DNA of 64,000 nt from Vitrella brassicaformis (taxonomy: Eukaryota > Sar > Vitrellaceae): assembly GCA_001179505.1 (NCBI GenBank), contig CDMY01000227.1:318558-382557 (forward strand), read 5' to 3'. Position 1 is the first letter of the stretch. Every line of letters starts with the position of its first letter. The notes beneath the pieces are model-generated. The model searched no databases. It was not told where the DNA came from and saw only the letters and a program-made list of their open reading frames with translations. The position numbers and the translations under genes are program-made. Positions 22,828-34,700 of this stretch are shown here, in pieces.

Positions 22828-24286
22828 TTAGTAGCCCATGAGCACCTGCACGTCCCGGCAGGTGTCGCTGAGGCGCAGCCGGCCCAGCGTGCAGCGCAGG
22901 CCGTTCTCGGTGGCCGTCTCGATCAGGTGCTCTAGGAGGTCGTCCCCGGGCTGCAGCGGGTGGGTGGCGAGCAGGCCCGCCCCGACGTGGTGGAGCTCGC
23001 CGTTGGAGAAGTCGTAGTCGGCGGGCTGGCTGGGCACCTGCGCCCCGTTGGCAGCGGAGACCCGCAGGCCAAACAAGGCGCACCGCAACCCGATGCAGTC
23101 CCGGGGGTGTGCGTAGAGGTACGACACCTTGCGGACGGCTTGGGCAAAGTGAGCGCTGCACACACGACACATACACAGAGAGAGATGCCGTGACATGACG
23201 ATAGTGACATTATCTCCATGTGTCTCCCTCCTCGTCAGTCTTACGGATGGCGGCAGGCTTGGATGACGGTCCGAATCCAGGCCTTGTACGCCGCATCCGC
23301 CCTGCTCCGGTCGATCTTGTCCCGAGATCGGAGCCGTCGCTGGGGCACTGTGAGGCCTCTCGTGTAGAGATTGATCCCCGCTCCCCGTAAGGCTGCCGCC
23401 TGCGCGTTGTTGAGGAGGAAGAGCGCTTTCGGCAAGGCAAAGCTTACGGGGATGAGGATGTCGGCGCCGTTCATCATGCGGATCCACAGCCCGCCCGCCG
23501 CCCGTCGCCACATGACCGCGCCCCTTGCGTTAAGCATGGGCTGGTCGGGCAGGCGGGCCAGCAGCAGGCGGGCGATGGGGACCGCTACGCAGCAGAACCA
23601 CACGTAGAGCCGCACTCGTACTGATGGACAAACAAACAGGGAACAGTCATGCGATCACTGGTTTTGACCGACATGTGTGTGAGGAGTGAGGTGGTTGAGG
23701 TCTCCTTACACTCAGGGCAGGGCTGGGGCGTCCACACGTGACATATAGCATTGATGAAAATCCACTCATAACTGACACAAAAAGACAAAGAAGCAGCCAC
23801 ACATAATTGACACAGCCTAGCTGTGGTCATCCTGTCCGTCATTGTGTGTGTTGCCTTCCTTCCAGTCCGCGTTGATGCCCACGGAGTTGTTGTGCAGCTG
23901 GAGGTAGCGGACTATGAAGGGCAGGTAGTACCATAAATGAATTGTCACGTGCTGCCAAACAAACACACAAACACACAAACACACAAACACACAAACACAC
24001 AAACACAAATTAAACAAATTAAACAAATGATGACATTGTGTTGATGCATTTTGCATGCATCAATGTGAGAATGCATGTAGTGCAATGATGCATCACTCAC
24101 TTGGTTGGTGTAGTGGTGGCGTGCACTGAAATGCAGCAGATGGGCGTACAACTCCCGGTGGTCCGGGAAGATGAGGCCCGCCACTGACCACACCCCAGCC
24201 ACCAGGATCGGCCGCATATTCGGGAACGCCAGGCTTCGAAACCGGCAGCGCTGCACGATTCTCTTGGCCTCTGCGGGAGGCGGCAT
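22828..24286 (-). CDS. Unknown multi-exon membrane protein
   Basis: Five or six exons are supported by GT-AG junctions, from a likely ATG at 24286 (MPPPAEAKRIVQRC) to a stop at 22828. Hydrophobic stretches are MRPILVAGVWSVAGLIF, TIHLWYYLPFIVRYLQL, VRLYVWFCCVAVPIARLLLA and ILIPVSFALPKALFLL, so three or four membrane spans are plausible. A basic cytosolic-looking region (LTVPQRRLRSRDKIDRSRAD) and a C-terminal soluble domain of about 110 residues ending in VQVLMGY follow. Conserved-looking aromatic motifs include HFSARHHYTNQ and YEWIFINAICHVW. One intron contains a (CAAACACA)n run at 23957-24007. I do not recognise the family. The longer upstream frame to 24481 is probably 5' UTR. Confidence 0.6.
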
Positions 24287-26741
24287 TGTGGCGGCCTTCT
24301 GCGGATGGGCTGGTAGATGGGGGGAGGGGAGAGGGGGGGCAGCCTTTGATAGGATATCAGCAAAAGAGAGAGAGAGATGGGATGGGCGAGGATGCAGGAT
24401 TATCAGAGTGCTTGAGCGGCGAATGCGCAAGCAGCGAGGGGTGGGCGAGGGCGATCCATCATCTGGGGGCCAAGCACGCACAAGGAAGACAATGAATGAG
24501 ACTGGCTGCCTGTCTGGTGGTTCTCACGTACGTCTGTCACGTGCTTCGTTGGCGGTTTTCATCTCTGCAATGGCTGGTTCACTAAAGCGGGAGCGCTCCT
24601 GTGAGTGAGTGGTTGGATGAGGAGAGAGGTCACCAGTACGAGTCAACCAACCAGCAATGAGTAACTGAAGGCAGACACACGTGATAGGTGGCGTTCAACG
24701 GTGGCTACACGACTGCAGGAGACCATCATTGCAGGGTTGGGTGTCATCCACACACTCATTGATCAACACACACACAGATTGATTGTCCATCCTATCAATC
24801 ACACACGTACTCATTGATCCATTCATTCAGTCACTGTGTGTCTGTGCTTTGCTTTGCTTCCCTCTCTGTGTCTGTGTGCTCTGTACGCAGAGCACTGTTC
24901 ACCTGCCAGCTGCTCGATCACGGCTGCTCAATGCCTTGCTTCACTTCCCATCTCTGTATTGCGTCGATTTCGTCGCCTCAACGTCACAAGCAGCTCGAGA
25001 TCTGTGCGGAGATGATGTGTACCTACCAACGATCCAGCCATCCCGTCATTCATCGGGTCATTCCTTCATTCGCAGCAACAAAAAACAGCAGCGATCCTGT
25101 ACGGTCTGTAAACGACTGCATTTGGCGTGTGTGCAGGAGAGGACGTTCACTCCTTCACAGGGTGCCTACACATACGTACGGTGTGGTCCGATCGCTTCGG
25201 AAGGCGTCCTTCATCATCGCATTCGCACACGGTACGTATTGCTCATGAGGGAGGGGAATCTCATACGTACTGCTCATTTGGAGGTGTGCACTGTGTGTAT
25301 GTGTGCACGTGTGCAGGCGTTCGTCACGCGAGGAGGCGTTGGTTCGATGTACAAAACGTTCTGCGCAGGTGGGGGGCACAGATGCGTCACTGTGCATTGG
25401 ACGTCATTCCATGTGTATATGCATGCATATGCGCAGGTGCGAGGCGGCGATGTGTGCCATGTATACGTGTGAAGCGTTCCGTCGTGATCATTGATCGTTC
25501 AGGTACGTGCACACACCTATCGGATGCCGTACGATCAATCTGCACATACCCCATGCATACTTGTTGCTTGTTCTGCAGGTCTTCCCATGCGTGTGTGTGT
25601 CGGCATGATGGGGGCCATCTGCGCGTAGGAGTGGGTGTGGGAGGAGGGGGAGGCGACGCCCCATGCGCGTTTCGACCCCGTCTGTGTGTGTGGACACAGG
25701 TTCAAACCTCTCAGTGTGACGTGACAATGCTTGGCGAGACTGCTGTGCCACACATGGCTTGGTGAGCGTGGTGGCGGGATGGGATGGGACACACTTCAGG
25801 AGGCTAGCTATGCCCATGTGTCATACACACTTCTGGGCGAGCGAGGATGCGCAGGCGCGAGTGACGGTGATGCCCCTCTTCGTCTGCGCACAGCAGAACA
25901 CAGGTGTGTATGCACACAGTGTACGTACGGCGATCTGTGTCTTCAAGATCGGCGAGGGGGAGTGTGGTGTGGGTGCTCACAACACACCACACTCGCTTAC
26001 ATGAACGAAACCACATGTGTGTCCTCATGTGTTATACACCCAGACGGGGGGTTAAAATGAGACTGGAGTCGTTGGAGACTGTGGCGCCTCTCTGTGGGAA
26101 GCAGCGAGCGAGCGAGCGAGCGAGCGAGCGAGGGGTGATTCATGGTTGTCGGTCTGTCTTTGATGGATGGTATGGTGTCTCTGCGATGAGTGGAGAGGCC
26201 GCTGTGGGATGTGCCGATCGCTGCCTACGTTTTATATCTGTCGAGTTTCGTTCGATCCAGATTGATGCGATGCGTTGACATGAGAGGTTGTTCAGCTTGA
26301 CGTCGGGTTGTAGATCAGTGAACATTCACACGATGTCATTCATACGTGAAGCTTCGTACATCACTCGCTGTCTGGGAGCCACACGCATGAAACCGGCAGA
26401 TACACCCAGTCAGTGGCAACACTGATACGTCCATCCATCCATCCATCCATGTGTGCATGAAGCCAGACAGAGATGTGATGACGGCCTACACTCTATCGTG
26501 ATAGGATCGTCTTCCTTATGGTTCACGCAAAGGCATCGACACGAACCGTTGCTGAGACATATTCTTGTCCATCAGTGGATATTTACACCAGTTTCGCATG
26601 CATGATGACAGAAATCATAGTGCCAACACAACTCCACCCACCCATCCCACGCCATGTACTCGACTGACACGAACCCACATAGAATAGAGACACGTGTACT
26701 GTCCCCCTGGCTGGCTGGCTGGCTGGCTGGCTGCTGGAAGT
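24287..26741. other. Long intergenic region without a recognisable gene
   Basis: About 2.4 kb. Open frames exist (for example 24783-25472 +) but show only Cys/His/Val-rich peptides typical of TGTG-rich DNA. Repeats include (GCGA)n at 26104-26132, (ATCC)n at about 26433-26451 and (GGCT)n at about 26710-26733. Several ...GTGTGCAG acceptor-like sites occur at 25135, 25315 and 25435, so a non-coding spliced transcript is possible, but I see no protein support. Confidence 0.5.
26104..26132. repeat. (GCGA)n microsatellite
   Basis: About seven uninterrupted copies of the tetranucleotide. Confidence 0.9.
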
Positions 26742-28432
26742 CTAGGTAGCCTTCCCTGCCAGTGCCCATTCCCTGAGCCGCCTCACGCCCTCATGAACAT
26801 GCACCCGTCCCTCATACCCCAGCTCCTTCCGTGACACGCTGTCATCCACCTGCACGCAACGTACACAGAGCGCACACGACTGACTGACTGACTGACATGT
26901 GTGTGTAGGTGTGCTCTCATATGTGTTTGTTTGTGGATGCAATGCACACCGTGAATGGCCCCTCGAGCACGTGCCGTATGACCTCCATCTGTGTGCCCCT
27001 CCTCAGCAAGCGCAGTGCGCTGCGCCATCGAGGAAGGTTGGGGGCCTTCCCGTCCTTGTAGAGGGATGAGGGCAGCGCATCGAGGTCCCAACCAATGGCA
27101 GACATCACTGCAGTGAAGAACTCCCGCCACCTGCATCGATGCATCCACGACGGGAGAAATGCTCCGCGCGCAGGTTGGTGGGAGGGTGGTCGGGCTTTTG
27201 CTCACTCACTCGACTGGATTGCCATCGGTCACGTGATAGGCTTGGCCTGACCTGCAGGGCAGACACACGGCCACACCGGGACGCACGCGGGTCGGCACAT
27301 GAGAGACTGGTTGGCTGACCGTCCATTGACGCAAGCTTTGAGCAGGCCCTCGACCACGTTGCTCACATAGCAGGTGGACTTTAAATATCGACCCTGCCCT
27401 GCCCACGTGTGCCGTCCAGAGGATACCTGCACGCACACGACAGGCGCGTGCAGGTGAGTGATCTACACACGGAGGTTGGCAGCTGTACGTGTGGATCCCT
27501 GACCCCGTTCCCCTAACCGTCATATTCCAAACTCGCAGCAGGGAGGTGTCATTCGGGCCCCACACGATCGGTGGCCGAAGCACTATGCGCGTCATGTTTG
27601 AATCAGATGCACCAAGCACCATCCTCTCAGCCATCTGTGAAGACGCACATACACACACACACACACACATACACACACACACACACACACATGCGCACAT
27701 TCAAAAGACTTCCCGCACGCCTTGCCTGCTTGGACTTCGCGTAGAAGTTGAGCGGCCTTCTCGGATAAGGGCTTCCCTCGCTGATATTGCGGTACCTCTT
27801 GGCCAGCCAGCGGCTCCTCGCATCGAGGAAGACCAGCGTCGATGACGCATAAATGAATCGTTGCACCCCCGCTTTCTCGGCAGCCTCGAGCAGGTGGCGC
27901 GTCAGATTCACAGCGGGAGACTCAAATGCTGACCAACCCTGCACACCAACACAGCACATGCATGCATGTGCTGTGTGGGGTTGTGCGTGAGTGCTGCACG
28001 CACCTGTTCGTCCGTCAGGGCCACATTGGCCGCCAAGTGGATGACAACGTCAACACCGTCAAGCGGCTCATCCATAGCACACGCCTCAGCCCCGAACCTC
28101 CTCACCTTCTCCGCTGCCTCCTCGCTCCTCACATACGCCCGTACCTCCCCCACACGCAGCCCCGCCCCCTCCTCCCTCCTGCCCTCTTTGATCGCCTGCA
28201 GGGCCTCGAGCAGATGCTGACCGACGAACCCAGAGCCGCCAACCACACCGATGCAAAGGCCCCTCCCTTGCTGCTGCTGCTGCTGCTGCTGCGATAGTTG
28301 CTGCGGCGGCTGCTGCTGGCTTGGAGCCCTGCTGCGTAATCGAGTGCATTTCTGGTGCTGCAGCGGTTGAGATGGGGGTAGGTGGACGCCCAGAGATGGC
28401 AGCACGAACAGGAACGTGCCCAGAGGACCCAT
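26742..28432 (-). CDS. 3beta-hydroxysteroid dehydrogenase/NAD-dependent epimerase family protein
   Basis: Extended short-chain dehydrogenase/reductase. From ATG 28432 the protein has a hydrophobic start (GPLGTFLFVLPSLGV) and a Gln-rich linker. It then has the cofactor motif GVVGGSGFVGQHLLEAL (GxxGxxG) and DGVDVVIHLAANVA. Later exons give the Ser of the active site (FIYASSTLVF), catalytic YAKSK (Y-x3-K), RIVLRPPIVWGPND, a YVSNVVEGLLKA segment and AYHVTDGNPVEWREFF, all characteristic of the 3beta-HSD/sterol-decarboxylase branch. The C-terminus ends at 26742 (REWALAGKAT). Seven or more exons; one intron contains (AC)n at about 27650-27692. Steroid or sterol substrate is inferred from family only. 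Divergent from pirin at 28798. Confidence 0.85.
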
Positions 28433-28797
28433 CTAAGTGAGGACGTTGCAGTGGAAAGCTGCTTGTTGGAGCGGAACCCGGTGAGTGCGAAGCTGATTTT
28501 CTCTCAGATCCCCGTCTGATTCATGTCCACTAGACACAGGGAAGCCCTTTTCTGTCCCAAATCGCTCCCTTTGCCTCTGCCGATCCCCGAAGGAAGGAGC
28601 GTTTGAAGGAGTCAATGGTGAGATTGCCCCGCTTCTTTCATCGAACACAAGCCAATCTTTCGGACTTTTCCTTTCCAGTATCCTGCCTGAGTCTGTGCGT
28701 GTGTCACGCGCTCGGAGGGCCCATCCACCGTCTGCAGCCAGCATTTTCTGCGGCTGACATCGGTCCTCACACACAGGCGACACGAGGGCTCGCAAGC

Positions 28798-30091
28798 ATG
28801 GCCGCATTCACCAGCAGAACGGTCGTCAAGGTCAGTCAGCTCAGGCAGGCAGCGATGTTCACTCACCCGTTGATTGTGCAGACCGTTCTGAGCCGGGAGC
28901 AGAGTGAGGGCATGGGCGCGCGCGTCAGAAGGAGCATTGGGAGGTGAACGGATTGACAGACACACCGAACGCATCATCTGCCACACGTGCTTTTGTGTTG
29001 TTCTGTGTTCTGTGCATATGCCAGGCCCGAGCTGCCTCGTTTCGACCCATTTCTGTTGCTGGATGAGTTCAATGTCGGCGCTCCTGCCGGCTTCCCCGAC
29101 CACCCACACCGGCAAGTCGAAAAGAGGAGGCAGACAAACGACACATGACACAACCACACACGCACATGTGTTCCGCTCGGGCGTGCAGTGGGTTCGAGAC
29201 GGTGACGTACATCTATCCCCACAGTGAGGGGACCTTCCAACACGAAGATTTCTGTGGACATAAGGGCACCATTGGTAGCTGAGGGCAGGCAGGCAGGCAG
29301 CCGAATGAGCGCCCGATGCATGTGTGTGGTGTGTGTGTGTAGGTGCGGGTGACGTGCAGTGGATGACTGCCGGCCGTGGCATCGTCCACGCCGAGATGCC
29401 GCATGACGAGCGCAAGTCGCAGGGGCTGCAGCTGTGGGTCAACCTGGCGGCAAAGGACAAAATGTGTGAACCTGCATACCAAGAACTGACACACAAGTAA
29501 GCCAGCCAGCCAGACAGACAAGTGGCAGCTCCAGACAGACATACACACGATACATGGCGTCCTGATCTCCCAGGGAGCTCGCGGTGGCCGAGAAAGAAGG
29601 CGTCAAGGCAAGTGCCACTCATGACCTTCTACCAGATGAAGCCAGCATGTCTGTCCCTGCAGGCCATCGTCATTGCCGGTGAGGCGCTGGGCGCCAAGAG
29701 CCCCATCTTCACACGAGTGCCGACCACCTACATCCACCTGATCATGCAGCCCGGCGCCCGGCTCCAGCAGCCGCTAGACCCTTCCCACAACGCCTTCGTG
29801 TACACCATTCAAGGCATCCTCACCATCGGCGGCTCAGATGTCGGCCCTCACCACACGGTCGTCCTGTCTGCCGGCGACAACACCGACGGTGTGGAGATCG
29901 TGGCCGGGGAAGCCGGGGGCCAGCTGGTGCTGCTGTCCGGGCAGCCGATAGGCGAGCCGGTGGTGCAGCACGGGCCTTTCGTGATGAATACGGATGAGGA
30001 CGTCCAGCGGACATTTATGGACTACCAGCTGGCGCGGAATGGGTTTGAGCGGGCCAAGGGGTGGCAGTCGGTCATCGGGCTGCACTCGTGA
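28798..30091 (+). CDS. Pirin family protein
   Basis: Bicupin of the pirin family, known as a nuclear cofactor in animals and a quercetin dioxygenase-like enzyme in bacteria. Exons: 28798-28830, 28881-28945, 29025-29111, 29189-about 29271, about 29342-29497, a short exon ending 29607, and 29663-30091. Iron ligands are visible as HPHRGFETVTY (H-x-H side) and GIVHAEMP (H-x-E). LPRFDPFLLLDEF is the usual N-terminal cupin strand. The C-terminal cupin (VYTIQGILTIGG...LLSGQPIGEPVVQHGPFVMN) is complete. Two introns (29112-29188 and 29608-29662) start with GCAAGT instead of GT; reading frame and family alignment require these GC-AG junctions. Length about 300 residues, normal for pirins. Confidence 0.9.
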
Positions 30092-30445
30092 CTCAGTGAG
30101 TGAGTGGGTGGGTGGGGATGGTTACGTGCAGACGTGAGTCAAGTGAGTTTGTGAAGTGGTCTTGTGGTTTTGCTCGTCGTCGAGAGGGCGAGGGGAGGGG
30201 AGGGGAGGGGAGGGGAGGGGCTGGCCCGATGGACCAGCAGCATGTGGGTGTACATATATGGAATGTTCCTTGAAGAGTATAATATACTCGAGTGAGTCGG
30301 TCGATACGTCAGTCTATCAAGGTCACATTATAAAGAATCACGACAGCCAACCAAACAGCTCAGTCAGTCAGCCAGTCTCGCTATCTCACCCACCCCACCC
30401 ATTCACTACTTCACCACTCACGCAATTCCCCGACGCATCCATCCA
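30092..30445. other. Convergent intergenic spacer with G-rich run
   Basis: Between the 3' ends of pirin and the PPPDE gene. Contains (GGGGA)n at about 30190-30220, able in principle to form a G-quadruplex on the plus strand. The rest is AT-richer sequence near 30250-30350 that may hold poly(A) signals. Confidence 0.5.
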
Positions 30446-31466
30446 TCACAGGGCCTTCTCCCTGTCCGCGGCCGCCATCTCCAGCCGGTCAAGAGCCGCC
30501 TTGGCCCTCAACTCACGATCTGCAGCACCATCCACCCTGTCCTTCGTCTCCTTCTCTGCGCCACCCTTATCCCCTCCCTCCCCACTGCTGCTGCCGCCCC
30601 CGCCCAGCCAAGCCCCGGCAGCGGACCACAGCAACGGCCTCTTCTGCTCCTTGTTGGTGCTGGCGGGCTCGCTACCGCCTCCCAACCGAAAGCCTTCGCC
30701 CTGGAACAGGGGCTGGCTCGGCTGAGAGGCGGCGGATGCGGCCTCGGCCGCCGATTTGTTCCTCTGCTGCCGGTCGAACTCGGGAGGCAGGAGGCAGGAG
30801 CAGAACTGACCCCACCATGCCAACCTGCACACGCAGCGGACACCGACACACGACACACGAAACACAGAGAAATGATTGGTCAAGTGCCGGCGTGTGAGGT
30901 TGTGTGTGTGGGGTGCGGACCTGTTGATGGAGGCGGGTATGCCTCTCTTGAGGACGGCCTTGCTGAGCGCGTCGCTGAAGTGGTTGCAGTTGCGGCGGAT
31001 GAGGTCGTACTCGTCGGATTTGAACTCCAGCCGAAGCTGGTCTATCTTGGATGTGATCTCGGAGCGCGACAATGTGGTCTCCCCCAGCATCATGGAACCC
31101 CGGAACCGGCCGTCAGGCGCTGTCTTGGGCACACACTCATACACGCCTGCAGGCAGGTGCCAATGAACGGGCAAACCGACCATCAGTGGCCGTCCGCACA
31201 CTGAGGAAGCGGGCTCTTGCTCAGCGTGGCGTTGCCAGTGCGCTGTCGCTAGGTACCTGCTCCGTCGCCGAAAGAATACTCGATCCCCTCGATCTCCACT
31301 CCTGTGTGGTAGAGGCCGCAGCAGGGGTTCTCCTGCGGCACCAGGTCATACACTGCACAACAAACACCACCAGCCTCCGAAACGTCGTGATGCTCCTCGC
31401 ACCTGCTTTCTCTGTGTGCGTCCTACCATTGAGCTTCAGGACTATCGGTGATCCTTGACGAGGCAT
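30446..31466 (-). CDS. PPPDE (DeSI-like) cysteine peptidase with long C-terminal tail
   Basis: Permuted papain-fold peptidase of the DeSI/PPPDE family, associated with deSUMOylation or deubiquitination. Exon 1 (31466-31427) encodes MPRQGSPIVLKLN. Exon 2 (about 31352-31257) gives VYDLVPQENPCCGLYHTGVEI with the catalytic His and the EYSFGDG turn. Exon 3 gives SRSEITSKIDQLRLEF and YDLIRRNCNHFSDAL with the catalytic Cys, then IPASINR. The last exon (to 30446) is a Ser/Gly/Ala/Lys-rich extension of about 120 residues (SSSGEGGDKGGAEKETK). This tail is longer than in typical DeSI proteins, which end soon after the catalytic domain. The catalytic dyad is intact. Confidence 0.85.
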
Positions 31467-31767
31467 TATGCTGCTCCTTACGTGTCAGATGACGTCGATT
31501 TGTCGTTATCTCTTCTCTCCATGCTTATTCTATCTGGGTTTTTGACCCTTCAAACCCTGCTGCTCCGAAACCCTGCACACACTTTTCGCGTGGTGGGGTT
31601 CATTGCAAAAACGGCCGGACAGCATTCATTCTGTAGTGCATGCATGTCTGAAGTGTGCATGTCTTTCCAAGAGGTATACAGGCGCACGCCCACGCAGCCA
31701 TCCCGTCTCCTTCCACTGGCACCCACATCATGCAGCAAGCAGCCCGTCCAACACTCTCACTCCCCCC

Positions 31768-34700
31768 TCAGTCATCGAATCGTGCGGTGATTTGGAGCGT
31801 CTGCCGCACCCCCTGCACATTGGTCAGCAGCGCCTGCAGGTCCTCCTCGATGTCACCACCACCACCACCATAACCCCTCAACAGCGGCTGCTGATGCTGA
31901 TGCTGCTGCTGCTGCACACCCGGCCCCCGAGAAGACACCGTCACGCCTGCCATGTGCAGCGCCTTGCCGCGCCCCACACCCACACCCACACTCTTCCCTT
32001 TGGTGGGACTTCCCCGTACCAAGCCTCTCCCACCAGCACCGCCGGCGGCAGACACGGCACTCTTCACCGACGGCGGCCGACTCCCCTTCGGGCGGACAGC
32101 TATTTGTGAAGTGCCGCCGATGACTTTCCGGCCAGTGAGGGACTGCTGCGACGTCTGCTGCGCCTTGGGGCGTGCTACTGTGGGCGACGGGGGGTGCGTG
32201 GCGCTGCCCGCTCTGGATGAGGGTCGTGAGATGGAGTTGGCTGCAGATGGGTTGAGTGAGGGAAGCGGGCGCGGCTGCATGGGCAGCTCGTCTGACGGCC
32301 GACAGATGGGCGAGGGCGGCGGCTGGTGCTGCTGCTCCTCCTCCTCCTGGCCCCCTTCTGGATGATGGTTGTCGAGACACAGCGTCGCATATGCCCGGCC
32401 GTGGAAGAGGATAGGCTCGGGCCCTTCCGCAGCCACATGCTGTTGACCCTCGATGATGAGCTCCTCTGATCCCCCTCCCTCTCCCTCCGCAGCATGCCCC
32501 TCTTCAATGGCCGGGTTGATCTCGATTGAGTCCCCTCCTGCAGCAGGTGGGTCGTCCATGAGTGAGCACGACAGCGCACCGCCGGTGCCGTCATCGAGTT
32601 CGAGTGGCGCGCCGAAATGAGGGGTGGGGGCGTGGGGAGGGGGGTCGAGGGGTGGCTCGGTGTAGGCAGGTTCCTCTGGTGTCTGTGTGTGCTGTCTTGT
32701 GGCCTGCAGCGCCGCCTGGAGGGTGGTGGCGAGCTCGCGCTGCGTGTCGATGGTCCTGGCTTGGGTGAAGACGGTCTCAGACAACTGAACACATCGAGGG
32801 TAGCATTGCACAACAATGCCACACACAACAGACACAGGGGAGTGAGCGAGTTGGTGCACGCGTCAGGCTGTCTGCTGGTGGGGTGGTGTGGGTGGGATTC
32901 CCACCTCGTCTATGCGAGCGGCTTGTGTGGCCCGCTCAGCTTCCAGCGTGGCCTGAAAGGGAGACGACGGACGCCTTCCTTGGCTGGCACTCTGTGTGTG
33001 TGTGTGTGTGTTGCCTGCCTGCAGTTGTTCGATCTTCTGGGTGGCTTCCTGCTGCAGCTGCCTTGCCTGCCGCTCGGCATCTCTGAGCTGCTTGACGCGC
33101 GAACGCTCGTTGGCCTCTGCTCGATGCAGCCTGGCCTGCACACGCATCCACCCAACAGACAGACACAGAGAGAGATGAACACACACACGCATGAAGACGC
33201 ATGAGGGCTGTGAGTGCGTGCCTGGAGGTCCCGTATGCGGGCGTTGAGTTTGTCCTGGATGGATGTGCGCTCTGTGAGCTGTGCGGCCATACTCCGCAGC
33301 TCCCTCTGCAGGGAGGTGTTGGTGCTCACGGCATCGGTCTTCTGACGCTGGAGCTCACGCACCTGACGGACCAATCCGTCCGTCCATCCATCCATCCATC
33401 CACACACACAGAGAAAGCGAGAGGGATGTGTGCAGAGAGAGAGAATGAGAGCTATGCAGGGATTCGGATTCTTACCTTGGTCTGCAGCTGTGTGGCCGAC
33501 TTCTCCGTCTGTTTAAGGCGTTCCGCAATGTCGACCCGCAGCTTCTGTTTCTCGCCCTGGCTGGCCTCGAGCTGCCGACGCACATCCGACAGATCCTCCT
33601 CAAACCTAATGAGCGAGCGCATTGGTCGAAGGCAATACAACCACACTCGCAGACACGGTCGGCTCACGAAACAAGTGCCAGCTTGCTGACTTTTTGCGTG
33701 CCTCGTCGGCCTGGTTCTTCTGGTTGGTCATTTCCTGGGCCTCGGCCGTCTTGGCGGCGATGGCCTCCCTCGCCGATGACACCTCTGCCTCTAGCCGATC
33801 CTGGATGGATAAAGGTGAAGTGATGGTTAGCTAGCACGGGCTACGACTGTGAGGATGGATGTGCAGTGCGTGCCTTCATTTGGGTGAACTGGCTGTGTAT
33901 CTGGGACCGGAGCTCCTCCAGCTGTTTCTTCAGGGTCTCGGAGTCGGCATGGCGGACTTTATCTGATATGGTGTGAGTGATTGTTAAGAGGCAGTCACAC
34001 CACCAGTCGTCAAGAGGTTTCCTTGTCTCTGTGTGGTGTGCGTGTGTGCGTCTGGATTCCCTAACCTGCGTCATCGGTTAGGTGGCAGAGCTGCTGCTCC
34101 AGGCTGCGGCAGCGCTCCTCCAACTCTGAAACACACACATGACATCAAAGCTTGTTGCTCAGGGAAGGACTCGATCCGTGTCTGTCTGTCTGTCTGTCTG
34201 TCTGTCAGTACCTACCTTTGCACCTCCGGCCCCTCTCCTCGGATATCTGAGCAGCCGCCTGGAGGGACGTCAGCGCCTGGACGAAAAGGCAAATCAAGGG
34301 AATGCCATCAATGGCTGGCCTCTTGTTGCGTACCTGCAAGAGCTTCTGCGTCTGCTCCTCCAGCGACCCATCCCCATCCCCACCGCCACCAGCACCAGCA
34401 CCAGCACTCCTGCATCAAACAACATGAAAGTGCTTTACTGGCAGGTGATAGATGTACTGTGGTTGTGTTGTGCCCACCCTTTATCGTCAGTGGTCTGGCC
34501 CTGCGATGGCTCGAGTGACCAGATGTTGAGCAGGTGCTGCAGCCCACTGAGGATCTCCTTCACCCACTGATCGACAGAGCTCCCCAGCGGCGTGTCGGGT
34601 GGCGCGGCGCTCTGCAGCCTCCGGAACTGGGAGGCCAGCCGGCGGACCGATGTCTGCAGACTCTTGCTCCTACACACACATATGCCGACACACAACGGCT

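Noticed and set aside
24783-25765. Long plus-strand open frames (about 210-230 codons)
   Set aside because: Composition is Cys/His/Val/Thr from TGTG-rich DNA, with no domain motif and no partner exons. Treated as chance frames.
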